A stretch of DNA of 64,000 nucleotides, taken from Rutpela maculata. Taxonomy: Eukaryota > Arthropoda > Insecta > Coleoptera > Cerambycidae. Every line of letters begins with the position of its first letter. Position 1 is the stretch's first letter. Location of the stretch: assembly GCA_936432065.2 (NCBI GenBank), contig OW386291.2, forward strand, positions 16,097,821-16,161,820. Direction: 5' to 3'. Both the position numbers and the translations under genes were made by a program. Positions 55,196 through 64,000 of the stretch are shown here, in pieces. The notes under the pieces are model-generated. The model saw only the letters and a list, made by a program, of their open reading frames with translations. It did no database searches and was not told the DNA's origin.

Positions 55196-55515
55196 GTTGA
55201 TTAAACAAAAAAAAACATATGATAGTGTCGCTCTAGTAAATCTCTGGAAAACTTTATATCACACTAACATAAATATATAATTGATAAAGACTGTAAAGTC
55301 CCTATACGCGAATACCAGATCTAGAATTAAAATAGGAAATAGTTTAAGAGCGGGATTTCTAATAACCCAGGACTTAAACAAGGGTGCTGTATATCTCCGA
55401 CACTCTTTAAAATTTACCCAGTCCGTGCATTAATGGGCTGGAAAAGAAAATGTCACAATAGGGCATACCGATAGATATCACATCAACATTCTATACCTAG
55501 TTGACTGCACACTTG
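55196..55515 (+). pseudogene. RTE reverse transcriptase fragment (motifs A to C)
   Basis: 'KTYDSVALVNLWKTLYHTNI' is motif A (VD..K.YDSV). 'LIKTVKSLYANTRSRIKIGN' and 'SLRAGFLITQDLNKG' precede a frame change into 'QGCCISPTLFKIY', the signature RTE motif B, then 'WKRKC'. The end reads 'LYLVDCTLV', a degenerate YADD box. The fragment is cut at 55,516-55,518 by the Harbinger-like element. It is the same clade as the pieces at 58,545-60,135 and the endonuclease relic at 48,060-49,640. Confidence 0.85.
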
Positions 55516-55591
55516 TTAAGCTAAGGATACACGCGGACACAAAAATGTCTAGATCATATGTCTAGATTGAATATCGACGTATGTACAGCAC

Positions 55592-57234
55592 TAGGGATTG
55601 CAACACCGGTTAATCGGTTAACCGGTTAACCGGTTATCAGGACAAAAAACACATGACGATAATTCCCGGTTATTTAAATTTTTTACCGGTTATTTCGGTA
55701 AATTCTGAACTCACGATATGCCACGTATTCAACATTTCTATTTATGTCAGTGACTAGTATTCACTAAATACAGAGTGACTGTCCCAACACTGAGCACTTT
55801 TAACAATAAATAAATAATATTATAAATAGTAAAATCCAAACTCCAAGCCCTAAGAAATACAAGAGAGACATTGACAATATTTTGCGACAGGAAATTGAAT
55901 ATTTCACTGCCGCAAATATCCGTGGAATACATTTAGAAGTATGTTATTACCAATTCTTATTAACTTATCGACCCACCAATATCGACTGAGGAAGGGCATC
56001 TTCAACAAAATAATTTTTATATCATCTTTTTCAATTTTCTTTCTATTATTGGACTTTTAACTTGTACTTTCATTTTTAGTATCTTTTAAGGATTTAAGTT
56101 AAAATATAAACTCTTAGCCCTATGCACAAATATCAGACGACTAAGAGATATAGCATTGAAAAATTAACACTTTAACGGGCTATTTTTAAAAAATATTGTA
56201 TTTTTAGACTAGGTATTCAGTAAATGCCATATTTGATTTTTTGTTTAAAATTTTTGTTATTTAAGTTGATATTTTTGTTATTTACCGAATAATTTTTTCC
56301 TTTTGATAAAAAACTTTTTTTTTGTTCATTATATTAAATATACGTATATAAAAATATTTTTTGTTTAAGGACCCCGCACACCATATAGGGAATTTCTGCC
56401 TTCCGTCAAATTGAATCTAACCCACGTAAAAATGTTTTTTTGAACCCCCTGAACAAATGTTCAAATGCAGCCAGGCCCGAAAAGGTCTTCGTTTTGAGAT
56501 ATGGAGCCCCAAATATCGTTCCAAATACGTTTTAAAATTGAAAAAAATTCAATTAAAGTTGGCTTTGGTTTTATGGAAATTCAGAACTGCATAATTAATT
56601 CTTAAATAACACCATATTTCTTACTCGTGTTAATGACACACTCGTTCTTGGATAGAAGGAAATTCTTTTTCACCGCGAACCGACCTCAAACTGTGAATTC
56701 AGCGCGAATTTCTCACTAAGAGTGTCCAGGATGAACTGTTTTGTTTTATTGAAAATTAGCTGATGAAAATAACGAAAACCCCTATTGTATGTGTTAATAC
56801 TAGTTTCTCAAAAAGTATTTATGATCGTGTTTTATTGGGATGTTAATATAAGCTTAAGATGATACACAGCTCGTTTTTTGTAACCTTAAATAATTTTTGG
56901 TAACGCCATATCCTAAAATGACATTTATTTCACAGTTTAAATGAATCAAAACAATGTTATTATTGATATGTGCAAAATAAATAAAAAAGTGTGAAATAAA
57001 ACTTAATATTTCGTTGTTTTACCATTGGAAACTGGAAACAGCAATAGAATTTAGTCATTACGACAAGGTAACTTTGGGCGCTTCACGCGATTTCGTGATT
57101 TGGAACGATCTTTAGGGCTCCATGTCTCAAAACGAAATTTTTAAAATTACCGGTAAATACCGGTTAACCGGTTATTTACATTTTTATTTACCAATTTACC
57201 GGTTATTAAAACTTCCGGTAAATTGCAATCCCTA
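55592..57234 (+). mobile_element. hAT transposon copy nested in the Harbinger-like element
   Basis: The ends TAGGGATTGCAA and TTGCAATCCCTA are exact complements and fit the hAT terminal consensus. The octamer TACAGCAC flanks both ends (55,584-55,591 and 57,235-57,242), the hAT target length. Both subterminal regions carry arrays of ACCGGTTAACCGGTTA-type units (left 55,603-55,640 and 55,665-55,700, right 57,148-57,225). These probably bind transposase (inference). The 1.6-kb body has only a short coding relic. Confidence 0.88.
55860..56030 (+). pseudogene. Possible hAT transposase C-terminal relic
   Basis: Across a frame change the text runs W..…LLPILINL then DPPISTE and RASST. This resembles the conserved hAT dimerisation motif (W…L…PPTS…R.FST). 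It is short and degenerate, and the identification leans on its position inside a hAT element. Confidence 0.3.
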
Positions 57235-57463
57235 TACAGCACCTAGAGCAGTGTTGCTAGATCAGACATTCGGTGTCACGACACCGCTCTTGCAATTTGA
57301 TAGACCATTGTCTGAACATATTTATTTCAAGGTGTTGAGACACAATCTAGGTGTACCGAGAGACTCGAAATTTATTGCTAGAGTGATCAGCGAGAAGTAC
57401 AGTTATTTAGATTCCACGCTATATATTTAAGGCTTATTATTGACTTACTCTAGGTGTTGTAAT

Positions 57464-58155
57464 AAAAAAAACCGCTGCCCAAGAAATCACTACTTCCACA
57501 TCCGGATTTTCCATCCAAGTCTCTCGCAACGAAAAAATTTTGTATGTGAGAATAATTGTTTATGGAACTTTAATAATGTAATATTTGAAATCGTTTACCC
57601 CAAAAACCCATAAAACGATATCCCACATCGGTAGTGGGATGAGGGTAGTGATAGGGGGGTGGTAATAGGAGTGGATGAAGTAAAAAAATATTTTGAGGTT
57701 TTTGGTTCTTGTGCACACACAAAATCATATTTTTTGTCACCCCCTTTAATAATGGTGGGGGTGGTAATGGGGGTGGCTAATGAAAAAAAAATTGAGACCT
57801 TACAGCTTCTCTTGTATATACTACAATTTTTTGGACTCTTTCCTGCTTGATTTATTTATTTACCCCCATTTACTCCAATTTATCCCCCAACTCTTCAACG
57901 GAATAAGAGGAAAATGTAATCTATATTCCAGATCACGTTAAAATACATACGTGTATCAAATTTCAAGACAATATCTTAAACGGTTCCAGAGTAAACGTGC
58001 GTACAAAAAACGTTAGATAGACATACAGACCAACAGACAGAAATTTTTTTTTCAAACTTAAAATTTCAATGTTTCATGACAATCTAAGCCCATTTGAACA
58101 ATAAAAATTTTCAAAATTTTTTTTGTCGTTACTATACTTCCACCCAGCAAGTATA
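57464..58155 (+). repeat. Dispersed repeat family R, copy 3
   Basis: Runs from AAAAAAACCGCTGCCC through ACTTCCACATCCGGATTTTC, CCATAAAACGATATCCCACA, the G-rich GGTGGTAATAGG block and GACAGACAGAAA-like sequence, to CAAGTATAGTAACGAC. It matches copy 1 (2,086-2,770) over its whole length in the opposite orientation. At its end AGTATAGTAACGAC meets a complementary AGTTACTATACT. It interrupts the Harbinger-like element. Confidence 0.8.
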
Positions 58156-58171
58156 GTAACGACAGTTACTA

Positions 58172-58264
58172 TACTTGGTTTATACGGGGTTTTCTCTTTT
58201 TTGGTCTTTTTACAATACAATGAACAATCACTGCAACCGCGAAACGACGTCTTCTTCGTGACAT
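58172..58264 (-). pseudogene. Possible N-terminus of a Harbinger-type nuclease
   Basis: 31 codons starting MSRRRRRFAVAVIVHCIVKR then KKRKPRINQV. The Arg-rich MSRRR start followed by an Ala/Val/Ile-rich stretch and a basic patch recalls the beginnings of HARBI1-like transposases in insects. The rest is cut off by family R copy 3. Weak on its own; supported by the TTA-flanked ends of the surrounding element. Confidence 0.3.
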
Positions 58265-58544
58265 GATCAAAAACTATTTGATGTACATAAGTGTCTGTAC
58301 TGGAAAATAAATATCGTGTGGATACAGCACTAGAGAAGTCTAGCAACTCCAGTCTACTGAATTGCTCTAAATATCTCTCTATGCGCAAATCAGCCTCACA
58401 ATGTGAACACACTGTAGAGTAATCTAGACATAACTCTCGACATTTTAGTGTCTACGTGTATCCTTACCTTTAGGCGTGTAAGAAATGTCCGCGTCTTTGG
58501 CGGTGCGATGCGGCATTTTTGATGCCCAAAGTAGACCTGCATTT

Positions 58545-58690
58545 GCAAATGATTAAGTTGTTATTGCGCAGGATATCGATGATATGGAATATATGACACG
58601 CAAACTTATTGAGGAATATAAAAAATGGGACTTAGAGGCTAACGTACAGAAAATTGATTATATAATTATTGGAGGGCAACAATCAGAGTA
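58545..58690 (+). pseudogene. RTE reverse transcriptase fragment (motif C onward)
   Basis: 'FAND' + stop + 'VVIAQDIDDMEYMTRKLIEE' and 'YKKWDLEANVQKIDYIIIGG'. This is the segment from the YADD box through the conserved 'R.L.EEY..WGL..N..KT.Y…GG'. It overlaps the degenerate YADD box of the 55,196-55,515 fragment by several codons. The two pieces are therefore not simply one copy split by the Harbinger-like insertion; they may come from two copies or a rearrangement. Confidence 0.8.
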
Positions 58691-58694
58691 AGGG

Positions 58695-59165
58695 GGCGAG
58701 CGTAGAGGCGACTTCAATGTGAATGTCAGTCGATATTTCGTTGAAGCAACGTCGAGCGCGGTTAGTACTTGGGAAATACAGCGTTCTCGTCCCACCTTCT
58801 AGCGGCTTGTATATCAGTGTATACGCGGAAGCTACGTAATTTCAGACGAGGATTACGTAGTGGATATACCATCCTTCCGAGGGGATGTAAAGCAGGCGGT
58901 CCCTTGTCTATTAAATGTTAGGCAAGTGAAAGATCCCTACTCTTCTTAAGGGAAGAGGTTCGGCAAAATTTCCTGGCGTCGCGTCGGCTCCGGTTTCGAT
59001 TTTCAAAGCAGCATCAATTCGGTTTTCGGTTACGGTTTCGATTTTCCAGAATCTCACGTTCCGGTTTTCGGTTTCGGTTACGGTTAGGAATAATTCGTAA
59101 TTACGGTGCGGTTTTCGGTTACGGTTTCGGTTCGGTTACAGTCCCTGGCAATAATAAGATCTACT
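58695..59165. repeat. Unidentified insert ending in a CGGTTTTCGGTTACGGTTTC array
   Basis: This block separates two RTE pieces. The first part (58,695-58,940) is GC-richer, with CCGAGGGGATGTAAAGCAGG followed by CGGTCCCTTGTC, a phrase I associate with LINE or SINE tails (uncertain). From 58,990 to 59,140 variants of TTTTCGGTTACGGTTTCGG repeat, broken by a few unique bases. The array has no TTAGG telomere unit. Confidence 0.5.
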
Positions 59166-59166
59166 T

Positions 59167-59351
59167 TTGTTAGGCAGGCAAAAGATCAAACGCTGCAGTG
59201 GATATAAATACCTGGACATAAAGATATCAAACGATTGGGCACGCGATGAAGCTACCTCAGAAAGAAATACTCAAGGAAGACGAGCAATTTCAATTTTGAA
59301 CAGCATTTTATGGGATAAACATATAACAAAAGAAAATAAAAGAAGAACATA
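59167..59351 (+). pseudogene. RTE RT thumb/C-terminal fragment
   Basis: 'IKRCSGYKYLDIKIS' (usually YLG.K), 'RNTQGRRAISILNSILWDKH' and 'ITKENKRRTY', the conserved 'GR.AI..LN.ILW…I.K..K..IY' of RTE. It is cut at 59,350 by a TA-flanked insertion. Confidence 0.8.
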
Positions 59352-59835
59352 CAGGGTGTCCAGTCCTCGGAAAAGTGTGCAATAACGGCTAACTTTATAA
59401 AAAAAAACTCTCTTAACAATACTTTCAATGTTTCTCTACTCCAACGTAAAATTATTTTCAATTATACAAGATATCACAAAGACGATTTACACAAGAAAGT
59501 ATAATTTTTTTAAAAGGAACACCCTGTATTTTTTAACGCCAGTTAAGCCTCCAAGGGTCTTGTATCACGCCTTAAAATATTGTGCCAATCGGATGCAGCG
59601 TTGCCAAGTTATGTTTTTTTTTTGGCAATTATAAACATTTTTTTGAGTGCCATATCTCGGTGACTTATTAATTGTTTTTTTCTAAAAATGTAGGATGTTA
59701 TTTGATAGTAATGTATTTACTGAAAACCATTTTTGAATATTTTTGAAATAAAGTGTGTGATATTAAAATGTGTGAGGAATTGTATGCTTTATTCATCCAT
59801 GTAAAAAAAATATAGGCATTCCATTTAAAAAAATT
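59352..59835. mobile_element. TA-type element inserted in the RTE relic
   Basis: Starts CAGGGTGTCCAGTCC after TA. An internal AGGAACACCCTGTATTTTTT (59,515-59,534) and a far end ATATAGGCATTCCATTTAAA (about 59,810-59,830) form diverged inverted partners. The RTE frame resumes some way after it. Boundaries on the right are approximate. Confidence 0.5.
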
Positions 59836-59934
59836 GAGAGAAATAATTACTAAATATCAAGAAGTTTATACAACTATTTTGGATACTCGGTATAATAATA
59901 ATTTATTTCAAAAATATTTTTCACATTGTCACAA

Positions 59935-60135
59935 TATTGTAGATGATATAAGAATCAAACAACTCGTATGGTACGGACATGTTCAGCAAATGCCACAGTC
60001 CAGAATTCCAAAAAAAAAAAAAATTAAATTGAAACCCACAAGGAAGAAAAAACTGGAGAGAGGGTATTGACAATGAAGGGAAAGAGATTTGAACGAGGAC
60101 ATGTGGAGAGACAGAGACGGGTGGAGATTAGGAAT
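59935..60135 (+). pseudogene. RTE C-terminal tail
   Basis: 'DDIRIKQLVWYGHVQQMPQS' and 'RIP', a poly-A/Lys run, then across frames 'RKKKLERG', 'RDLNEDMWRDRDGWRLGIGR'. This matches the closing part of RTE polyproteins ('RWYGHV.RM….R.P' … 'W…R..WR'). It ends about 30 bp before another CAGGGTGTTCC-type end at 60,172. Confidence 0.8.
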
Positions 60136-60171
60136 CGGAAGAACGTTATAATACGATATATACAGGGTGTT

Positions 60172-60754
60172 CCTTAATGACGTGCTAATATTTCAGGGTA
60201 TGATTCCTTAGGTCACAGTAGAAGAAGCCTTAGAAAACGGTTATTAGTGAAACACTTTGTAATTTGGTATGCTGATTTATGTCATTAAAACGTCTATTTT
60301 TCCGAGTAGCGCCAACTCAAAATGGCTTCCGGTTTCAAGATGGCGGCTGTTTTAGAAAATTTAAAAGATCGACGTTTCTAGCTAAACTATTGATTTTATG
60401 AGAAAAGGTTATTAAGAAAAATTGTTCCGCATTAAATTTTGAACAAGAAAGTTCTTATAAGTTTCTTTCTAAAACTAAAAATTAAGACTCAATGGGGTAA
60501 AATATCACAAAGTCAGCTTCTCTGATATTTTAGAAAATACGCAAAGTAATGTGATAATGATTATCCTTTGACCACAAAGTAACAATAAGAGTCGAATTAT
60601 AGAATAAATTAAAAAACTAGGAGGCATAATATCTTAAATCTTGGTCCTGTAAGCGAATCGCTTAGACAAAATATACAAAATATACCATTATTAACTGAAA
60701 ATGAGACAAATATTACACGGAAAGTAACTACGACTATCTAATTTATGTCGGTCC
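60172..60754. other. Left end of a TA-type element, otherwise unassigned
   Basis: CAGGGTGTTCCTTAATGACG after TATA at 60,170 looks like another mariner-type terminus. No matching right end was found before 61.6 kb. The sequence contains CAAAATGGCTTCCGG and CAAGATGGCGGC phrases typical of such arms. Confidence 0.35.
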
Positions 60755-61430
60755 CGCTTTGGTCCATCTACTTTTGCCTAAAAGAGCTTCGAAATTTGAA
60801 GAATATTCAGAAATAGTTTTTTAGGCACATATTAAACATAATATTGTCAAATTAAAACCTAAATGTGTCGACATTGTATGGGATGTGTACAAAAAGTGTA
60901 CAAAAAGGACAAAAAGTCATACGAGAGAAACTAGAGAAGTCAGAATAAGAAGGCAAGTAACAATATACTACCAAAGAATTGGCCAGAATTTCTGAAAAAC
61001 GCTGAAAATAAAACAAAATTATTTTGTTTATTGGCAAATGATACAACAACATCTAATAACTTTAGTTGTGTCGAAACTGTATCAACTGTTGGCGAAGAAA
61101 TTGCGAAAAATAGTTATTGCAATCCTGCAACCAAGAAGAAGCAGATACGAGACTAATATTGCATATTAATGATTGTGTTCAACAAGGTTGGAAGAACATT
61201 TGCATTAGAACTGTCGACACTGACGCGACGTAGTAGTACTGGCGGTTTCATTTTTTACTGTTTGTATAAAGAAGGGCTAAATAGTTTAAATATACAGTTA
61301 TATTTTAAAGTATTAAAGGTGCATGAAAAGTGACTGCTTGGAAGACATGGACGATATATCCAGAAGTAACAGAAGCTCTCACGTTCATTTCGAAACCTCA
61401 AGGAAATATTCCTGATAAATTTTAAACTTA
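60755..61430 (+). pseudogene. Middle part of the recurring EEADTR/DTD protein family
   Basis: Across three frames: 'VHLLLPKRASKFEEYSEIVF', 'PKCVDIVWDVYKKCTKRTKS' and 'TRETREVRIRRQVTI'; then 'LPKNWPEFLKNAENKTKLFC'; then from 61,135 'EEADTRLILHINDCVQQGWK' and 'NICIRTVDTD', followed after a shift by 'VVVLAVSFFTV'. This order (VDvvWDvY…S.TR..R…RR.V, LP.nW..FL…N K.eLF.fL, EEADTR..LH, I.T.DTDVvvLAv) is the central part of the family whose N-half lies at 18,580-20,364 and C-half at 10,585-11,343. The acidic residues in EEAD and DTD could be metal ligands of a PIN/FEN-like nuclease (inference). It contains several frameshifts and stops. Confidence 0.75.
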
Positions 61431-62404
61431 TTCCAACAGTTTGTTGTTTTAATGTACTGCAATACGTCTGCCTGCACTGAAATAAATCAAATTATGTAAC
61501 GGTTTCTTGAAATCTATTCGGGCGCCAAATTATGTAACGGTTTGTTGTCGGATAGCTGGTTTGGAGATTAATCAAAGTCCAGATTAGTTAATAAGGCAGC
61601 CCAATAGAGATATAAACAATTTATTTACTTTTCCAAACAGGGTCATTCCATGCCAAATCAACCAATAAAAATAAAATTTTGAAACTTGACTTCTCCGATT
61701 TTGATAATTTTTGGTGAAAATGTTGTACCTGCCAACAACATGAAAATTTCATTTTTTTTATTTTTTTTGATTATTGGTTCTTGAGTAATAAGTCTTTGAA
61801 AATTGAAAGAAAGTCAGTAATTTTGGAAAATAGGGATTTTTAAATCACAATATCTCCAAAACGGTAAGAGATATAAGGGTGGGACAAACGTCAATTTATG
61901 GTGTTTAAGCAATATTTTTCTATTTGAAGTTAAAAAATGTTGTAATCTGAAATTTAAAGGTCGAGGTCAAGGTCACAAATATAAAAGTAATTTTTTTCAA
62001 AAAGTATATTTTTGAAAATTGTATTTGTCCCTGGTGATCATATCTACCATTGCATACAATTTCAAAGTAGGGCAACAACGGGAACATTGTACAAAAAATA
62101 TTATTTTAGGACAATGTGTACTTTCAAGACACTAATCGCAAAGTTTAGTATTTTATTTTGCAATTTATAATTTTGAATTTACATAATCAAAAGAGTTGTT
62201 ATTATTAGTCTTGGAAATAGGTTTGTGTAACCACCCCCACCCCCACGTTTCCCTGCCACAACCACTTTTGTCATACATGATAATATGATTGCGATAATAA
62301 GCATAATTAAATACTAAATGGGTAATATAGAATGAAATATGTTGTATGCATTTATTGGTGGTACCACTGGTACCTTGAACAAAAATTTGTTTGTTTAATA
62401 ATTT

Positions 62405-62960
62405 TTATTTATACAATTTTGAAGCCGTATCAGATAATGCCATTTCAGCTTCACTAAACTTGTAGACCCTTCCGGGTTCAGTGACAGCATCTACTTTAAG
62501 TAGTATTATTTTTGGGTTGACATTTAAAACCTCAGGTTTATTTGGATACAGAAATGATCAGGAAGGGTCACTTGGATGTGGTGATTGTCACCTCCTCAGT
62601 TTCGTCATTTTTACCTAGTACACACAAGGCCGTACCCAGGATTTTGTTTCAGTGGAGGGGGGGTGTTCGACTAACAAAAAATGTTTGTAAATGTAAATAT
62701 ACACTTTTCTTTTAACAATTTCTACCAAACGTTAGCTTTTGGATATGAAAAGTATATATTTTCTGGGGGGTTCGAACCCTGCTGACCCCCCCCCCTCCCC
62801 TGGGTACGGCCTTGAGTACACATCCTAGCCACCAGAAATCATCATACATGGCAGTGATAAAGCCAGAAATTTTCTCAAATTCAATATTAGGTAAACCATC
62901 TCCAAGGTTAAATTCAGTACTCTTACTGCTATTTAAGTAGAGTTTTCCTCTCAAAACCAC
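62405..62960 (-). pseudogene. Coding relic with 'AMYDDFWWLG' and 'SFLYPNKPEVL' segments, split by a MITE
   Basis: Minus strand, first part (62,960-62,815): 'FNLGDGLPNIEFEKISGFIT' then 'AMYDDFWWLGCVL'. After the MITE: 'KNDETEEVTI', and with one frame change 'SDPS', 'SFLYPNKPEVLNVNPKIILL', 'KVDAVTEPGRVYKFSEAEM'. The layout (V…YD..WW.G.V…F.HP.GP..SF.YP…D…V….IL..V.P.T..GR.Y..S..E) is one I have seen in transposon-linked invertebrate proteins. I cannot name the family or its activity. It lies inside the 61,640-63,974 inverted pair. Confidence 0.55.
62625..62814. mobile_element. 190-bp hAT-type MITE inside a coding relic
   Basis: The ends CAAGGCCGTACCCAGG and CCTGGGTACGGCCTTG (the latter preceded by C-rich sequence) are exact complements. 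AGTACACA flanks both sides (62,617-62,624 and 62,815-62,822). The 8-bp duplication and small size fit a hAT MITE. Removing it rejoins the two parts of the surrounding minus-strand frame. Confidence 0.88.
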
Positions 62961-64000
62961 ATCTTTCTTAGGTATGAAACAATGGTATTGTTGAAATGTT
63001 GAATTCCATGAAAGGTTTTACTTTGTCAAATCTGCTTTCAAGAGATAAAGTATAAAGTATTCTGCTAATGGTCATCATCTGTGCAATAAATAATATTAAA
63101 ATTTTTTATGCTCTCAGTCACAAAGTTGTATAGCTGTCGAGGTCTTAAAATTTGATCAGAGTAAGGTCGTTATATACTTGCTTTCGCCGCAAGTCGTTTT
63201 ACAGTTCTACCTAGTCCATCACATACATTTTTGCCATGACTGGTAGCTAAAAATGCGATTCTGCGTTTACGTTATAATAATCAGACTCGTGAAAATACAT
63301 ATTTAACATATTTTGTCGGTTCTTATCCATTGCTCTATTGATAATATTAAGTAATATAATTTAATTTGATTTAAAATGTTCAAAACCTGATAAATATACA
63401 CCTAATTATGCACTATCCGCGGCAAACGACGGGTCTAGGCTAGTCGCGCGCCAGGTCTGAGCGACGCGGTTAGGCGATATTTTATGCAGCGCATGTACCA
63501 ATACTTTTATTATTTATTTACTTACTTATTGGTCGTCGCCCCACTTTCAATATTGGCACAGAGGTACAGGAAAGTTCAGTTAATATTACTTAATTTTTTG
63601 AGTTGAAAAAAAAAATTACTTTTTTAGATAATACCATTTGAGTATTTATGATCTTGAGAGTGACCTTGAGACAAAGAAATTATGTCAATTTTTTAAATAG
63701 AAATAAACTTTAGTCCATGCGCTACAAAACGAGTGCTTACACAAAAAATTTCTTCTTCAGCATCCTGAGATAATAATTATTAAAAATACCCCTGTTGTAA
63801 TAAAATGTGTTAATTTTTTATTCTTTTGAGTCCTATAGAAAAAAAACTACTCTTCAGAAAAATTTGAAATTCTGGATTTTTAATACCTTGGAGGGGTTAA
63901 ACATGTGTACGAAAATTCGTTAAAATCTGAGTGGTAATTATTTTTTGCTTGGTTGGTTTGATATGGAATGACCCAACAGGTAATGTGTGGCAGTGTTGCA

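Larger units (their letters stand above)
55519..58469. mobile_element. PIF/Harbinger-like element, nested in an RTE fragment
   Basis: Inverted ends of about 50 bp at roughly 80% identity: AGCTAAGGATACACG… on the left, and on the right the complement of AGGTAAGGATACACG. Both continue through GACAC-AAAATGTC and TATGTCTAGATT. TTA is present on both sides (55,516-55,518 and 58,470-58,472), the target duplication usual for PIF/Harbinger. The element contains a complete hAT insertion (55,592-57,234) and family R copy 3 (57,464-58,155), leaving about 0.6 kb of its own sequence. A small minus-strand coding remnant is at 58,172-58,264. Confidence 0.65.
61640..63974. mobile_element. Element bounded by GGGTCATTCCAT inverted ends
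   Basis: The left end GGGTCATTCCATGCCAAATC and the right end's complement GGGTCATTCCATATCAAACC match at all but a few positions, 2.33 kb apart. Inner arm similarity is weak (e.g. GGTCAAGGTCACAAAT against GGTCACTCTCAAGATC in the complement). The interior has a minus-strand coding relic (62,405-62,960). The target duplication is not clear. Confidence 0.55.

Noticed and set aside
58074..58412. 112-codon minus-strand frame
   Set aside because: It runs across the end of family R copy 3 and the Harbinger-like element's right arm. Only the differently framed 58,172-58,264 segment looks coding.
58990..59140. Interstitial telomere
   Set aside because: The unit is CGGTTT/CGGTTA-like, not TTAGG or TTAGGG, and the block is short and impure.
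1..64000. tRNA or rRNA genes, or a complete host gene
   Set aside because: I looked for tRNA-like arms, rRNA blocks and long multi-exon frames by eye and found none convincing. A covariance-model and RNA-seq-based search would be needed to exclude them.

Overview
The window reads as intergenic or intronic DNA from an animal genome, most likely an insect. It is strongly AT-rich and has no operons, no bacterial-style gene packing and no rRNA or tRNA gene that I can see. The retroelement and transposon families present (BEL/Pao, Ty3/gypsy-like, RTE and Jockey/CR1-like LINEs, hAT, mariner, PIF/Harbinger and TTAA elements) are typical of insects. A beetle is possible, but this is a guess. I see no complete host gene. 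The only host-like signal is a 48-bp candidate exon at 12,815-12,862.

Layout. 1-5.6 kb holds a LINE RT fragment, one copy of a dispersed repeat (family R) and several small inverted-repeat elements, including a clean TTAA-flanked MITE. 6.2-8.9 kb is a copy of a second dispersed repeat (family D) split by insertions; an intact-looking copy lies at 16.3-17.0 kb. 6.9-8.0, 9.6-11.8 and 17.9-21.0 kb are three elements with long, mutually unrelated terminal inverted repeats. Each carries a decayed piece of what looks like one protein family, and a further piece lies at 60.7-61.4 kb. 14.6-15.7 kb is a TA-flanked long-TIR element. 24,027-27,525 is a young, internally deleted gypsy-like LTR retrotransposon with near-identical LTRs and a 4-bp target duplication. 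27.9-35.3 kb holds MITEs, a hAT-type palindrome and long-TIR elements. 35.5-42.5 kb is a pair of inverted arms enclosing a BEL/Pao element (36,643-40,448) that has one full LTR, one 25-bp LTR stub and a 5-bp target duplication. 42.7-52.6 kb holds a second hAT-type palindrome, family R copy 2 with an insertion, an RTE endonuclease relic split by a nested foldback, and a long-TIR element with an exact 225-bp tandem duplication. 53.4-54.4 kb is a mariner element with a decayed transposase. 55.2-60.1 kb is a nest: an RTE reverse transcriptase fragment hit by a PIF/Harbinger-like element, which itself contains a hAT element and family R copy 3, followed by further RTE fragments. 60.7-64 kb holds another piece of the recurring family and a long inverted-repeat element with a minus-strand coding relic and a hAT-type MITE.

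The genes do not form a working system. Nearly all are fossils of mobile elements. The most unusual pattern is the repeated appearance, on differently ended long-TIR elements, of one protein family. Its motifs (EEADTR, DTD, GCDTTSA and an eight-cysteine tail) suggest an XPG/FEN-like nuclease fused to a Cys-rich module. The most active-looking element is the gypsy-like deletion derivative, which keeps LTRs, PBS, PPT and most of gag but has lost protease, RT, RNase H and the integrase core.
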